Below are positions 1 to 14,000 of a DNA stretch of 64,000 nt, piece by piece. Made by a program: the position numbers and the translations under genes. A model generated the notes under the pieces. It was given only the letters and a program-made list of their open reading frames with translations, ran no database searches and was not told the DNA's origin. The first letter of the stretch is position 1. Each line of letters opens with the position of its first letter. Origin of the DNA: Macquaria australasica (Eukaryota; Chordata; Actinopteri; Centrarchiformes; Percichthyidae); contig SEMN01000327.1 in NCBI GenBank assembly GCA_005408345.1, forward strand, positions 515,379 to 579,378. The letters are read 5' to 3'.

Positions 1-462
1 GTTAGTAAATATACAGGAGGTTGGTGGTATAATAATCTAAACGCATAAGGTGATTTTTCTGCCAGTGTAACTTACCTAACTTACTACGCTACAGCAGGTT
101 AAGCTGGCTAACGTTTAGTCCTGTTTTCAGTTAACGTGTGTCTAGCGTTGATGTTTAAGTTGTGTGATAACTTTTTTGAGTAAGTTCGCCTTATCTGAGT
201 GAAATGAAGTGATTTGACTCAGTTCCTCGTCCTCAATGATGTAAACCCTTAAAGACCACTTAACATCATTACACTAGCAAAATCACATATCACAAGATAC
301 TATCACACATTATTGATCTGTGTCTAGAATCTACCTAGTACCTAGATATACCTGTATCTAGTCCCAGTTTGCCTCTCATTACATGACATGAGAGGCAAAC
401 TGGGGATAAGCTGTTGTCATGTCATAATGTTGATGTTGTATCAATGTCTTCCAGGTGAGGTG
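1..462 (+). other. POLG upstream region and 5' leader
   Basis: This AT-rich stretch has no recognisable protein. A 3' splice acceptor (polypyrimidine run then CCAG) ends at 454, eight bases before the POLG start codon. This implies a non-coding first exon and a 5'UTR intron, as in mammalian POLG. The position of the non-coding exon and promoter could not be fixed. In-frame codons continue upstream of the ATG to 388 but lie in the presumed intron. Confidence 0.4.
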
Positions 463-3400
463 ATGCTGCATGTGTTGCGCTGTCCTCTGCAGAGGACTCT
501 CATCTCTTTACAATGGACATGTCTACGCTCCCTCTGCTCCACCAGGCCTCACTCTTTTCAGGGCGAGGACTCCACAGAGACCCGCCTGAACCCCCTTAAC
601 ATTCAGATGCTGTCAAGGAACCTCCACGAGCAGATCTTTCGAGGGCTGGAACCAGAGTACAGAGAGGACGATGTGGAGCGCAGCATTAGGCACCTGCAGA
701 AACACCAGCTGTGGGGGAAGGAAGCTTCGCTGTTGCCCGACGTGGAGCTGAAGCTTCCCCGAATGTATGGCAAAAATATTGATGAGCACTTTAGTATCTT
801 GGCCCAGAAGCAGAGTCTGCCCTACCTTGAAGCTGCAACCAATCTGCAGCTGGCTGAGATCCCTCCCATGCCACAGGAATGGAGCTGGGAGGTTGGCTGG
901 ACGCGCTATGGGCCCAATGGGGAGAGTAAGAAGGTTGATTTCCCAGAGGAGTCGGCACTGGTGTTTGATGTGGAGGTGTGCATGACGGAGGGACAGTGTC
1001 CCACACTTGCTGTTGCTCTGTCTCCCACTAACTGGTGAGGAACAAGCAAGAATTGTTAACGGAAGAAATGCACCAACTGGCATTAAACTGTTTATTGGAA
1101 GGATTTATTACATGTTTTTATACACGAAAATGGGATGTGGATGTAAATGGGCAACAATTAGATTTTAATTTTTGCAATGTGTATATTTCTCACTTGCCAG
1201 GTACTCCTGGTGCAGTAAACGTCTGATTGAAGAGCGGTACTCCTGGTCCAACCAGCTGACCCTTGCTGACCTCATCCCACTGGAGACACATATCAACTCT
1301 GTCCGCCCGCCAAAGGGTCAGTGGAAGGAGAGGCTCATAGTGGGCCATAATGTCAGTTTTGACCGATCTTTCATTAGGGAGCAGTACTTACTAAAGGTCA
1401 GTATTCAGAGGGTGGTGTGTTGTACCTGCCTGCGGGTGACATAAAAGTTCATGTACAATACAAAAATGTGTTTTCTTTCCTAAAGGGTTCTAAGGTGCGC
1501 TTCATGGACACCATGAGCCTTCACATGGCCATCTCTGGGCTGACTGGGTTCCAGCGCACTCTGTGGATGGCCAATAAGATGGGTAAAAGAAGGGGTCTTC
1601 AGGAGGTCAAGGCACACATTAAGAAAGCTGGACAGAAAAGGGAGGGCCCAATGGTTTGTGTCCTTTATTCACCATATTTCAGCTACAGCATGCATTATTA
1701 GTGGAAATATGGCAGTTTTTCTTTTCTTGAAAGTGTCAGGATTGTTTGGTTGGCATGGCAGTGGCTTTTGTCATCAGCAAAACTCAATGTGACATGATGT
1801 TTTTGTGTATAGATTGGATCCTGGGACTGGGTGAATATTAGCAGCATTAATAACCTGGCTGATGTCCATGCTCTGTATGTGGGAGGGCCTCCACTAAAGA
1901 AGGAAGCCAGAGAGACCTTTGTGAAGGGCAGCATGATGGATGTTAGAAACAACTTCCAGGTCAGAGGTTCATGATAAATCTCGCATCAGATTGTCAGGAA
2001 TCATAGGCTGTATTTATTTATATTACAAGGTCCTCTAAATGACTTGCATTCGTCATAAAGTACAGACACATAATTGTGGCTTTGCTGACCTCTACAGGAG
2101 TTAATGCAGTATTGCGCCATGGATGTTCTGGCCACACATGAAGTCTTCACAGAACAGCTTCCACTCTTCATGGAGAGGTCAGTAAACCCCAACCCACAAA
2201 CATTTTACGCTAACTTATATATTACAAGTGTCTAGCCAAGAATATGATATTGCCTTGTTCAGAATGCTGCAAAATAACGCCATCTCTTTTATCTTTTATA
2301 AGGTGCCCTCATCCAGTGACGTTTGCAGGGATGCTGGAGATGGGTGTGAGCTACCTTCCCGTCAATCAAAACTGGGGGCGTTACCTGGAATATTCTCAGG
2401 ACATTTACGAAGAGCTCCAGAGAGAGATGAAGAAGTCTCTGATGACTCTAGCGGACGATGCCTGCCAGCTGCTGCAGGATGACAGGTGAGAAGAGCACCT
2501 ACAGTATGTATCACCATGTTTCTGACTGTAGCACACTATTCAGTTTTGGCCATGTGTGTGGTATGGTAAAAGGGATTATAGATTTATGCATAATCTATAG
2601 CTCCACAACTCTAAGGGATAGGTGTTTTAAGATGCTTTGTGTAAAAACGTCCACTTTGTGTATGTTTTATGTTTTATTTTGACTTAAGATACAAAGAAGA
2701 CCCCTGGCTTTGGGATCTTGAGTGGGATGTGCAGGAGTTCAAGCAGAAGAAAGTGGCAGCCAGCAAGAAGAAACAATCCAAAATAGCCACTGAAACACAA
2801 GTTGCTACTCCTCTTCCAGACTGGGAAGAAGGTATAAGCTCAGATCCTGGGCCACATTTATAAAGCCAGTGTTGTATCTTTCTTTTTTTAAGGCTGTTTT
2901 AGTTGAAAGATTATAGCAACAATGCAAAAATGTGTTAAAAATAACAGATGAGATGATTCAGTTGAGTTGTTGTGATATTAGACCCAGGTCCACCCTCTGA
3001 AGAGGAGATGGCAGGCCCTTGCCCCAGCAGGCTGGCTGTGGAGAAGCTGAAAGAAACAGTGAATCGACTTCCTAAGAGGAGACAACATCTGCCTGGACAT
3101 CCAGGGTAAGATCACTCCCAAGCATCACCAGAGTCCGCTAATGTTTATTATCTTTCAATTTCCACCTCCATTTGCCACTGAGAGTGTAAGTCAGTCCTTC
3201 TCCCCCCTTACTGTGTGTCTTTCAGGTGGTATCGTAAGCTGTGTGAGAAGATGTCTGAGGACGACAGCTGGTCCCCTGGAGCCGGCCTCATCAGTCTACA
3301 GATGAGAGTGACTCCTAAGCTGATGGGTTTGACGTGGGATGGTTTCCCCCTGCATTACACAGAGAAACACGGGTGGGGCTACCTGGTACCTGGACGCAGG

Positions 3401-6400
3401 GATAACCTGGTATCTCAGGAGGAAAATACAGGGCCTGTGTGCCCAGACAGGTACTTAATGCACTGTGCTTCATCAAGGCATGGGCTGTTAATGATTTAGT
3501 CTTAGATTTTCACAGCATAGGATGTGTGTGCGTTTATTAAAGAATTGTTTTGTCCCACAGAGCTATTGAGAGTGTTTACAGAGAGTATTGTGAGCAGAAC
3601 AGCAAAGAGCAGCCTGAATATCTGGACAGCAGCCCTTCAGAGGACCTCATGTGGACAGACAGCACAGTGTGGGCAAAGGTGCGTACGCTCATAATGTAAT
3701 TGACCTCATTCTTGTAGTGTTTACAAGAAGCAGACTTTTTCGTAAATATCCATAAATCCACTGCTTAGAAATCAAATAAAAGAGACACTAGTGCAAACAG
3801 GAACAGCTAGTAGCTAATGCAGCATGACCTTCCATGTGCAGATTCAGGTGTCAGTGTTTAATGAGTGCTACTTTGGATCATTGATCAGGCTCAGGGGCTC
3901 TGGAATGATAGAATATGTATCATGACAGAAGCGTGTTTCTTAACCTCATGTCAAGGTGGAGGAGTTCGGTTCCCTGGAAAGACTGACAGAGGAAAATGGA
4001 GTCAGAGTGACGAAAAATGGGGAGAGGAAGAAAAACGGGGTGAGTGAAATGGTCGTTGTCATTTGCCTTGTTAATATGGAACGGCACTATCTGGTCTAAC
4101 ATGCAGTGTGTTGTTGTTTTTATTCTACATGTGTTTATTGTTTCACTGTGCTGAAATTGAACATTAGCTGGTGTGATTTTTCGTGTGACGCAGTTTGCAT
4201 TCTGTATCAACAACAGTCTAATGATCCACAATACGTCCCAGAGGAGAGTCACTGCCATTATCACCAAGGAATCGGCCCCTACAACGATGTAGACATCCCA
4301 GGGTGCTGGTTTTTCAAATTACCTCATAAGGTGAAGTTTCAGTGTTTACCTAGAAGTGTCCTGAATAACTAGCATTGGCACGTTGTCACTTCATTGAGTT
4401 ACTTTCATCGTCTCACTGAATATCTGTGTGTTTCAGGATGGTAATCACAACAATGTTGGGAGTCCTTTTTCAAAAGACTTCCTGTCCAAGATGGAGGACG
4501 GTACTCTGAGGGCAGGACGTGGTGGAACCAACGCTACACAAGCTCTGGAGATCAACAAAATGATCTCCTTCTGGAGGAATGCCCATAAACGTATAAGGTG
4601 CCAGTCTGTTTCCACCATGAAGTCACTCATCTATTTGGATGATCACAATCAGCTTTGTTAGTCATGACGATGGTGAATACATGATTTCACTGTCTCCTCA
4701 TAGCTCTCAGATGGTGCTGTGGCTGCGAAAGGTAGAGCTTCCTCGTATTGTCAGCAGGTTTGTCTGGTATATAGCCATCTTGTATTTATTGATCAGCCAT
4801 GTAGTGGGGAAAAGACATTGCTGTATATGACAACTTTTCTGTCTCCCAAAGACAAAAAGAGTTTGATGAAGAGGGCCAGTATGGTGCCATATTACCTCAG
4901 GTCATCACAGCTGGAACGGTAACACGTCGGGCCGTGGAGCCAACGTGGCTGACTGCCAGTAATGCACGGGTAAGAGGCAGAGCCGATGAAGAAAAACCTC
5001 ACAACACATCGCAAGTCTGAGATTACTCACTCGGCTGCTAGTTTGAACTAAATTGCATTCATCAGCCAATAGAGCAAGGTTGTTTGTATGACTTTTTTGT
5101 GTCCACAGCGGGATCGGGTGGGCAGTGAGCTGAAGGCCATGGTGCAGGTACCACCTGGATATCACCTGGTGGGAGCAGATGTGGACTCTCAAGAGCTGTG
5201 GATCGCTGCTGTGCTTGGAGAGGCTCACTTTGCTGGCATGCACGGTGAGATTTGTTGTTTGTTGTTGACTTTTGAAATCTAGTTCTTACTTAAACACTAT
5301 ATTATTAAAATTGTAGAAGGCAACGCGTTTTTTTTATCTGTCGTAATCTGAACAAACAGCATCTGATATCAACTGTGTTCATCTTTTGTCTCCGCTGGGG
5401 TCAGGTTGTACAGCGTTTGGCTGGATGACCCTTCAGGGAAAGAAGAGTCAGGGCACTGACCTGCACAGCCGCACTGCTGACACTGTGGGCATCAGCCGAG
5501 AGCATGCCAAGGTGTTCAACTATGGACGCATTTATGGCGCAGGACAACCCTTTGCTGAGAGGCTGCTAATGCAGTTCAACCACCGCCTCAGTCAGACAGA
5601 AGCTGCCAGTAAGGCCAGGCAGATGTACGCCTTAACAAAGGGCATACGCAGGTACACTGAACAGGTTGAATAGTTTTGTGTTTAAGTCAAGATTTTATTT
5701 TTAGTTAGTTGTTTGTGCAAAGGTGATTAAGTTGAGCTGTACTGCTGCATGTTTGTGTTCATTTGTTTTTACAGCTACCATCTGACAGAGGAGGGTGAGT
5801 GGCTGGTCAGTGAACTGGGTATAGAGGTGGAGAGGGAGGAAAATGGAAGTATCACCCTGCAGGAGTTGCGGAGGCTCACTAGACTGGCCTCACAGTGGTG
5901 AGCGAGCAAGTAAAACATCACACAAACATCCACAACCACTTGTCAGGAGCCTTTTAGTGTCACAACATATTCTCCTACATCCTCCCGGTTGCTCTGTTCC
6001 TTCATTTCCGTCTGTGTTCCTTATACCTGTCAGCTATCGGCGGAAGAAGTGGGACATGGTCGAAAAACGTCTGTGGGCCGGAGGTACTGAGTCGGACATG
6101 TTCAATAAGCTGGAGATCATTGCTCATTCAGCCCAGCCAGCCACTCCTGTTCTAGGCTGCAGGATTAGCAGAGCGCTGGAGCCCAAGGCAGTTAAGGATG
6201 AGGTGAGGCAGTGCTGATCAGTGGGACAGACCAACTCTTAACAGAAATGTAATCAACATGCTTCGTGTACCAAAAACCTTTTTTTTTTCATTGGTATAAT
6301 TCTGGAGATTCATTGTAAGAGATGTTTATTGCCTTTTATTATTTTATTGCCCATAGCCAAGTGCCCACTTTGTCATTAAGATCTGATCATAAACTGTTTT

Positions 6401-7906
6401 GAAGAAGAAATTATTAGCATAGAAATGGCTTTTTTTCCCCCTATAATGAATTACATATACATTACTCAAGAGCCCGAACTGGTTGAGGTCCATTGTTGCT
6501 TGTAATGGAGTCTCTGAACCACAATATAACCTCTTCGTCTTAACGTAAGATGTTGCCATATTTCTTTTGTCAGTTTATCACGAGCAGAGTGAACTGGGTG
6601 GTCCAGAGCTCTGCAGTGGACTACCTACATCTGATGCTGGTGGCCATGAAGTGGCTCTTTGAGGAGTACGACATCGACGGCCGTTTCTGCATCAGCATCC
6701 ACGATGAGGTGCGGTACCTTGTCAGCAGCAAAGACCGTTACCGAGCGGCGCTGGCACTTCAGGTCACAAACCTGCTTACGAGGTCTGCTCACAGTAGTAG
6801 TATTTATTCTTCCCTGTCAAAATATCAACTATAGAATAGGCAATGAACTAGACAGCTATTCTGATTGTGTGCTTCCGTCTCCTGCAGGAGTGTGTTCGCC
6901 CATGCGTTAGGCATGCAGGACCTTCCCCAGTCAGTAGCTTTCTTCAGTTCAGTTGACATTGACCAGTGTCTGAGGAAGGAGGTCACCATGGACTGCGTGA
7001 CCCCCTCCAACCCCACAGGTCTGGAACGAAGATACGGTCTACAACCTGGTGAGTTCTGCACACCATCATCAGCCTTTATTTATTTTCCTGTAGTATGAGG
7101 CATGCAGGTATCAAAGTAATAATTTTGTGTACATGAATTAATACATTTCTTTTTATGTGCACCCTCAAAGTGATACAGTGCACATGAATTAATCAATACA
7201 ATATTGTTAGAACCCCAAGTATATCCAGATGTCTCAATCCAAAATCAAAATCAAACTTATGTCAAAGCCAAGAAGCCATTTTACATTGTAAGTGACCTTT
7301 CACTTTATTTGCCCTGTGTCACACAGCCTCTTGTGACCTGGCCAGGGAAGAGTACAAAGAAATTCCAAAAAAATTCCATACACAACACAATAAAATAAAA
7401 AAAAACACACACTATAAAACAGTGTAAATAAACAGAATAAGAGAAAATATTTATTTTAAAACAAAACAGCACTTGACAAAGCTAGGCTGAAAATCTCTTC
7501 AGGAGGCATTGGAAAGCATAGATCCACTTCTTCCTTTAGTGTAGCCAAGGACTGATAAAGTAGGGCCTTTGTAAATGCTACTGTATGTAGTTAGAACTGT
7601 ACTATCTTTAAAATAAAAGCTGTGGCCTTAATCTTAACAACAGAGCAGCTTATTCATCATGACGCCATCCTGATGAAGTGGAGGCAGAAAGTCAAATTAT
7701 TCCTTGACAAATCTTTAAATAATGTAAAATAGAAGTGTCAGTCAAAAAGAACACCTCATATACAAAATACACATTTTAGAATAAAGTGAACTATAGGAAC
7801 ACAATCAGATTGTTAAAACAATGTTTGCAAACTTTCCACAGGTGAGGCCTTGGACATCTACCAAATCATGGACATCACTAAAGGCTCTCTGGACAAAGAA
7901 ATATAG
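463..7906 (+). CDS. polg: DNA polymerase gamma catalytic subunit (mitochondrial replicase)
   Basis: Replicates and repairs mitochondrial DNA in the matrix. There are 22 coding exons: 463-1034, 1201-1396, 1486-1653, 1813-1959, 2098-2177, 2303-2485, 2689-2831, 2982-3105, 3226-3450, 3561-3678, 3956-4039, 4217-4330, 4437-4597, 4704-4757, 4852-4969, 5109-5244, 5405-5651, 5775-5897, 6034-6202, 6574-6782, 6888-7048, 7842-7906. They join in phase to 1198 aa (human 1239). The start at 463 gives an Arg-rich, acid-free leader fitting a mitochondrial targeting peptide; the human N-terminal poly-Gln is absent. Visible motifs are Exo I FDVEV (D169/E171), Exo II VGHNVSFDR, Exo III YCAMDVLATHEVF, Pol A GADVDSQELW (D853), Pol B REHAKVFNYGRIYGAGQPF, and Pol C HDEVRYLV (D1098). 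All catalytic residues are present, so it should be functional. Its 3' end faces FANCI. Confidence 0.97.
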
Positions 7907-8029
7907 CGCTGTGTGGCCCAAGCTACTGTTGTTCAGACACACAACTGCAAGGAGGCTGTTCAGCAGCTGGTCAGGTTCACGATCAGTGAGGATTTTGGAG
8001 ATGTGGGTATCAAACGGAGGAGTCTTGGC

Positions 8030-11000
8030 TCACTGCTTTCTCTTCTTCTGTTTGGGTTCTTGTGTCTCCTCTGCGTCCTGTGACTCTGTAGTCTGAAAGG
8101 GATGGAAGAAGAAACAGACACTGAGATCTCACCAGCAGAAGGTGGTCTAATGTTCAAAACACATCACAAATGGGAAAGCATTTCAGCTATTAGCTCAATC
8201 TGCATAGAAAACAAAACAAAACAGCTATATTGACTTGTGTAATCAAGGGGGAGAAAAAAAAGCAGTTGTGCTGTGAATGTGTAAGGAAAGACAGCATGGA
8301 ACCTTGGAGCTGCTAGTTACAGTATGAGATTGCACTTACCTCCTGATTGTCGTCCTGCTCCTGCAGGGCTGCGTCCAGAGTAGCAGGGATGATGCGGAAA
8401 TCTCTTGAGGTGCTCAGCTTCATGTACTGCATCAGATTAACCTTGGCAGACACACACAGATGTTGGTTAAATGCTGTGTACGAGTGGCCTTTACTGATAA
8501 CACACTAGCGACCGTGTTCAGGGAACTTTCTGTGTGTTGCTCAGTGTTCTGTTTTACGCGTCTCTTTATGTATTTTGAGAATCGAGCGATCCAGTTCACA
8601 CATACCTTTGATTTCTTTGAGAGTGTGATGAGGTATTTCTCATACTGCTCGATGCTGAAGATCAAGTTAGGGATGGCCTTCGTCTCACGCAGAAGTTTTG
8701 ACTACCAAGAGAAAAATTGAGAAACAAATTCTGAATGGATTCATTCAAAAGGCCAGAAGTGTATAGTTGTAAAGTGTATCTATACATGTTTTATTGATTT
8801 AATAAAGATAAATAGAAAATGTAAATGTATTGTTGTTATAATCAATCAACATAATTATTAGAGATAAATGTTCTTACAGAGGCAGCAGTGTTCACTTCAT
8901 TCCTTTTCTTTTTCTTCTTGTCATCTGCACCTCCGCCACTGAATTCTCCACTCTAATGGAAAAAACACATTGTTTTCAAAACATCAACAAACTCCCTCTT
9001 GAGGCCGAAGTTGCTAGTGTCAAACCCATAACAGAAAAACTCAAACAGCAGTCATAATTAGAGATTATCATTCGTCTGAAAACCTGGAGCTTTGGCAGGG
9101 ACTAGTTTACAAAACTGGACTGAGCTGTACCTGTGCGTATGTGATGTAAGAGTAACACTGTGGTGTTAGGTGGGAGCCAGACAGTTTGACCTACACAGGT
9201 GACACCGAAAACACCAGATTAGCATGACATCAGAAGTACTGGAAGATTCAAACAGAGAAACAATACCTCAGACTCACCAGCTTCTCAAAGCGTGCTGGCA
9301 GTGCACCGTGCTGGCTGGCACACACCTGGATGTACTAAAACGGCACACGGAGAAAAGAAATGAATGTCACACTAGACAAACTTCACAAACTCTATATTTG
9401 TACTGCAATCATACTGCAGAGCGGACAAATACGCACATATTTGACCAGGGTGGTGAGGATGGTGTATGTACGAGTCAGTTCTCTCAGCAGTGTAATGGTG
9501 CAGGTGCCAGGCAGCAGGGCCGTCTGGACCAGCTCATTTAATGCTGTCAAAAGAGTCCCGAGCTGCAGCGTCACCGCTTTCTCTATTGGATCCTTCTGGC
9601 CCGCAGTCTGGGTGGCCTCACCTGCACATCAGGAACGTTAACATCACGGAAGTTTTAGTACCATCCCCTGACAGAGATGCATCTCCTCCCCTGTCCCCTC
9701 TCAACTCTCACCATTAATCCGACTGAGCGTCAGTGTGAAATGGCTTCTTACCAGAGCCCGATTTGTCAGAGGCCGCCTGGCTTTTCTTTCTGGCAATCAG
9801 CCAGTCCACTTCATCAAACACTCTGTCAACCTGCGACAGGACCAGCAGCTGGGGCAAGAGATTAAAGTGACGAAGACGGTGAGCGCGCTGCGTAAAACAG
9901 ATTCTGAGATATCGGTGTCAAAGCAAATTAGAAGCTTCCAAGCGTAAGAACCAACACTCACTGCTGCTGTTGTTGCCGTCTTCATGTTGACAATGGCAAA
10001 GTGAGACTGTTTTTCCACCTCCACATCCTGATCACACAGAAAGAAAAAGGCATAAACGTATAATTAGTACTGCAAAATGAAGGCCAAATGATTACTGTGG
10101 ATTACTTTAAAAGTATTAGTCGTGGTGATGATTTTAGAAAAGTTTGAGGAAATTCTAAAATGTGGCACTGATACCTTTAATAGCTGCCATTGTACTTGAA
10201 TAAATAAATGTTCTAACATGGCCAATACTGTATCTACTAACCCTTTAACACTGTGAGAATTTGGGATGACATGAGACAATACATTAGTTGGATTTGAACC
10301 ATGGACAAAGCAGTTGTTAATGAAGGTACCTGGAGAAAAGGCACCTGCATTTAACATATAATTGTGTAATGTAAAAACTGAGATATACAACAACACTGAT
10401 TAACTGTTTGCCATAATTAAATCACTATAAATTGCTGGTATCAATTGCTGCCTTGCAATTGTTTTTAAGGTATAATGCCAAATTGCGTGTGCTCTGAACA
10501 CTGTAAAGTCTATTTGTGTGTACCTCATCGATATCTCCCAGTTGGCTGTGGATGTCTTGGCAGAGCTCCAGCAACAGGCTTACGGGACTCTTATAGAGAA
10601 CATGCAGGTTTAAGAGAAGAGAGAGGAGGCCCTTGGAGAAAGCAGAATCCTCTAAAAGAGAGAAATAAACAGATCTGAGAAAACACACCTTACTGTAACT
10701 AACATGGACTCAAAGATTAAGTAAATTGTCACCCACCAAAACTGGTCTCCTTGCAGATTTTCACAGTCCACGTGATCATCTGAACAAACTGTAGATGTAG
10801 ACGTGTGTTAGTGGAAAACATACAACACATGTTCTGCTAAGTGCACTTAAGAGTACCCCTACCTGTTGGGAGGAGGGCTTTAGCTGGCGTGAGAGCACAC
10901 TCAAGATGCTGACCAGCAGCTGAGCCTCTTTGCTGTTGAAGTCTTCCTCACCTCCACTTAACTGTGTGAACAGCGCCCTCTGGTGATGAGCAAATAAAAA

Positions 11001-14000
11001 TGGATTTTAGTGCAAGTGCTCAGAATCAGAATGAGGCTTATTGCCAAGTAGGTTTCCACATACAAGGAATTTGCCTTTGGTATATTGGTGCATAACAATA
11101 AACATAGTAAGTATAATATAAAGAAAATATAAAGAAAGATAAAACACATACTGTAAGTCAAGAAGCATAAATATGAAACAGAAAATTGACAATAAGATGA
11201 AAAGTTATTAAAAAAATATGTACAATATGACTTATTTAAACAAAGAGCTGTACAGTTTTGTGCAGGGATGTGCAAAGGTTCACAGTATGAAGTTTAAAGC
11301 ATTTAATAATATAATATAATGTACAGATGGGGTGAAGCAGCGCTCGCAACATTTAAAACAAACAGATTTGTGTCTGACATATTAAACGGATTCCTGGTAC
11401 AATTTTGTGAAATAATGTTTTAGCCTGTCACATCCTATCTGAAAGAGAAGCAATAGATAGACACCACTTTACACTTCTCCATTAGAAAATAAATGTCTGG
11501 ATTTTAACCTTTAAGATAAGAAGTATAGCTGCACCTGAAACTGTCTGATGTAAAAGAAGTTCATCTCTGTAACGCTGCCGTCGTCTGGCTCGGCATCGTC
11601 CTCTGAGATGTCTGCGAGAAACACAACGTGTGATGTATTACTGCGTGCCATTCAGGTGTAAAACGTAAAATTCACCGCTTTTGCAGTTTGAAACCAGTGT
11701 GTGTCTGACCCATGGTGGAGAGGAGCTGGGCCATCCTGTCTGGATAGCGCTGCTGGCAGGTTGTGAAGATCCTGAGCAGACCTTCCAGACACAGCTGGGA
11801 CAGACTGGAGCGCTTCTCCTTCCTCCCTGCGTCCTCCACGACGCTGGGGATGTTGGTGTAACGCCACATCAGCACACTGGGACGACAATTATACAAAGAC
11901 GGATCTCTCTCATTGGTCAAACAATGTCATGAACACAGTCTAACTATATGCTGTTATTTCGGCCAAGGGATTCCAACCTTGTCATGTCACAGAGGAAGCG
12001 GAAAGTTCTGTCTGTGTTCTGTCCGTCTGGGCCGTCCGTGTGTCCAGTTTCTTCCAGCTGCTGGATCTTCTGTACAGCCACACTTACTGCATAACGCACA
12101 AAATCTCCACTTGAGCGAAGCACTGAGAGAGCCTCCTCTCTGCTCTGAGTGCTGTCTCTGGAAAAAAAAGAAAAGAAATATGTTTAATGTATTGGTGTTG
12201 TCAATACTACTCTTGATTGAATGCACATTTAACACACATTTTTGGAAACCACTTAATGCAATTATATAGATTTCAGCTCCTCAAGTTTGCTCAGTACTTG
12301 CAACTGTCATTTTGATGAATGCTATACAGAGTGTATTTTTGTATTGGCTACAAATTATTGCAAACAAAATACAATCCAGTGAAGACATGTAAGAACTGAA
12401 AAGATGAAAACAGTTTATATATAAAAGCTGTTTTCAGGTGTATGTATCGTGATTTCATTTCATAAAATGTGACTTTTCTATTCAGACAGAACCAGTCAGT
12501 GTGACAGTAATCCATGTAAACATAGCCAACGGAAGCATTTACCTGAAGAGCACAGTGAGGAGAGTTGATATGAAGCCCAAAGACAGTAAACTGCGGGGGG
12601 TCTTGTGTGAGGGCACTCTGCCCTTTCCGGATTTCTCCTTCAGGATCTCACACAGCTTGTGGTAGCGGCTGAACAGCTCCATGAGCTCCTCAAAGCGGCT
12701 TTTACTGCAACACACAGACGCAAATAAAAACACACAAATAAAAAAACTCCCCACTTTAACAACATTTTCGCTACACAACGTCCTGATCAGAGAGAGGTGG
12801 TTGTTACTTGTAGTTGGCTTTGATGAAGTTGTACTCCATGAGGACCTCATACACTCCCATCACCAGCACAGCATAGATATTATTCTTCACCCCAACACTG
12901 GAGCCCATGGAGAACTCAGCTGACTTGTCCTGGTCAACACACAGACAGGAAGTGGCTTAAGAGGATGCCTCCAGTGCCACAACATTAATAACTGGCAAGG
13001 GTAGGGACAAGCATGGACGCTGTAAGTGAGGGAAACCTGCAGCTGATATACGACTCAAATGTTCATTTGTAGGAATAGATGCTTATTTGCTTCCTGCTTG
13101 CACATCTCATAAAGATTCCCATTTGTTCTTCAACCAGACTACTCATTTTATTAAAATTACAAACTGTTAGTGTTTCTCATCTTACAGCCATGTGCAGGTC
13201 ACTAAGACACATAACTAGTAAGATCAATAAAACGTTATTGATGCAGATCATGGGAAAGTTACTCCTGCTGTGGGGGAGTTCAAAACTGAGCCGAACTTTT
13301 GAAAGCCAAACAATGTAGCTCAGTGAACAGTTTTCAAGCGTTTGCTCCTGTCCTTATATGCATACCAGTTCAAAGTCCTCCAGTTCACTCTTGATCATGC
13401 GTCTTGTCATGCTCTCGAGGATTGTCTGTAGTTCAGACTGGTATCCCTCCTCCTCCTCCTCCTCGTCATCGCTGTCGTCAGCGTTGGGGTTGGCTGATCG
13501 CCGCATGTTCTGCAGCCACAGCAGGCAGTGCACAGTGCAGCTCACCAGATGGGCCTGACAGGAAACAAACACTATTTATAGCAGACATTAACACGACAAA
13601 AACAGTCACAAAAATGCTACAGTGCAGACAAGATTACCAGGGGCTCCTGGAGGTAGACTTGGTCTCCGAGAGCTGTGATGCACGGCTCCAGTTTCACCGG
13701 CGGCAGGAGGTCTTGTTCAGGCTCGTAGTACCGCCTCAGCTAAAGATACAAAGACATGACATATAGCTCTCCATGTTACAGATAACACGACAAACAGGCC
13801 ATTACACCTAATACAGTATGCACATAACACACACACATACCTGTGAGAAGAGGGTCTGCATGATGGAGCTTGCAAGTTGAGAGTTGCGACGGAGAACATC
13901 ATAGAAACCCTGAAAAAGGCGGGAATTTGTTTTCTCAGTGTAAAACATGTCTTTCCACACCTTAAATGTTGTCTGCTGCACAGATTAATCACAAAAGGAT

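Noticed and set aside
767..985. Overlapping +1 frame ORF in POLG, as with the mammalian alternative POLG frame
   Set aside because: The mammalian overlapping frame is not known from fish, and nothing here shows independent constraint.
613..1083. 156-codon antisense ORF over the first POLG coding exon
   Set aside because: Shadow of a conserved coding exon; no splice context or family features.
4106..4372. Earlier splice acceptor at about 4194 for POLG exon 12
   Set aside because: It would shift the frame; the acceptor ending at 4216 keeps phase 0 and leads into SNDPQYVPEE.
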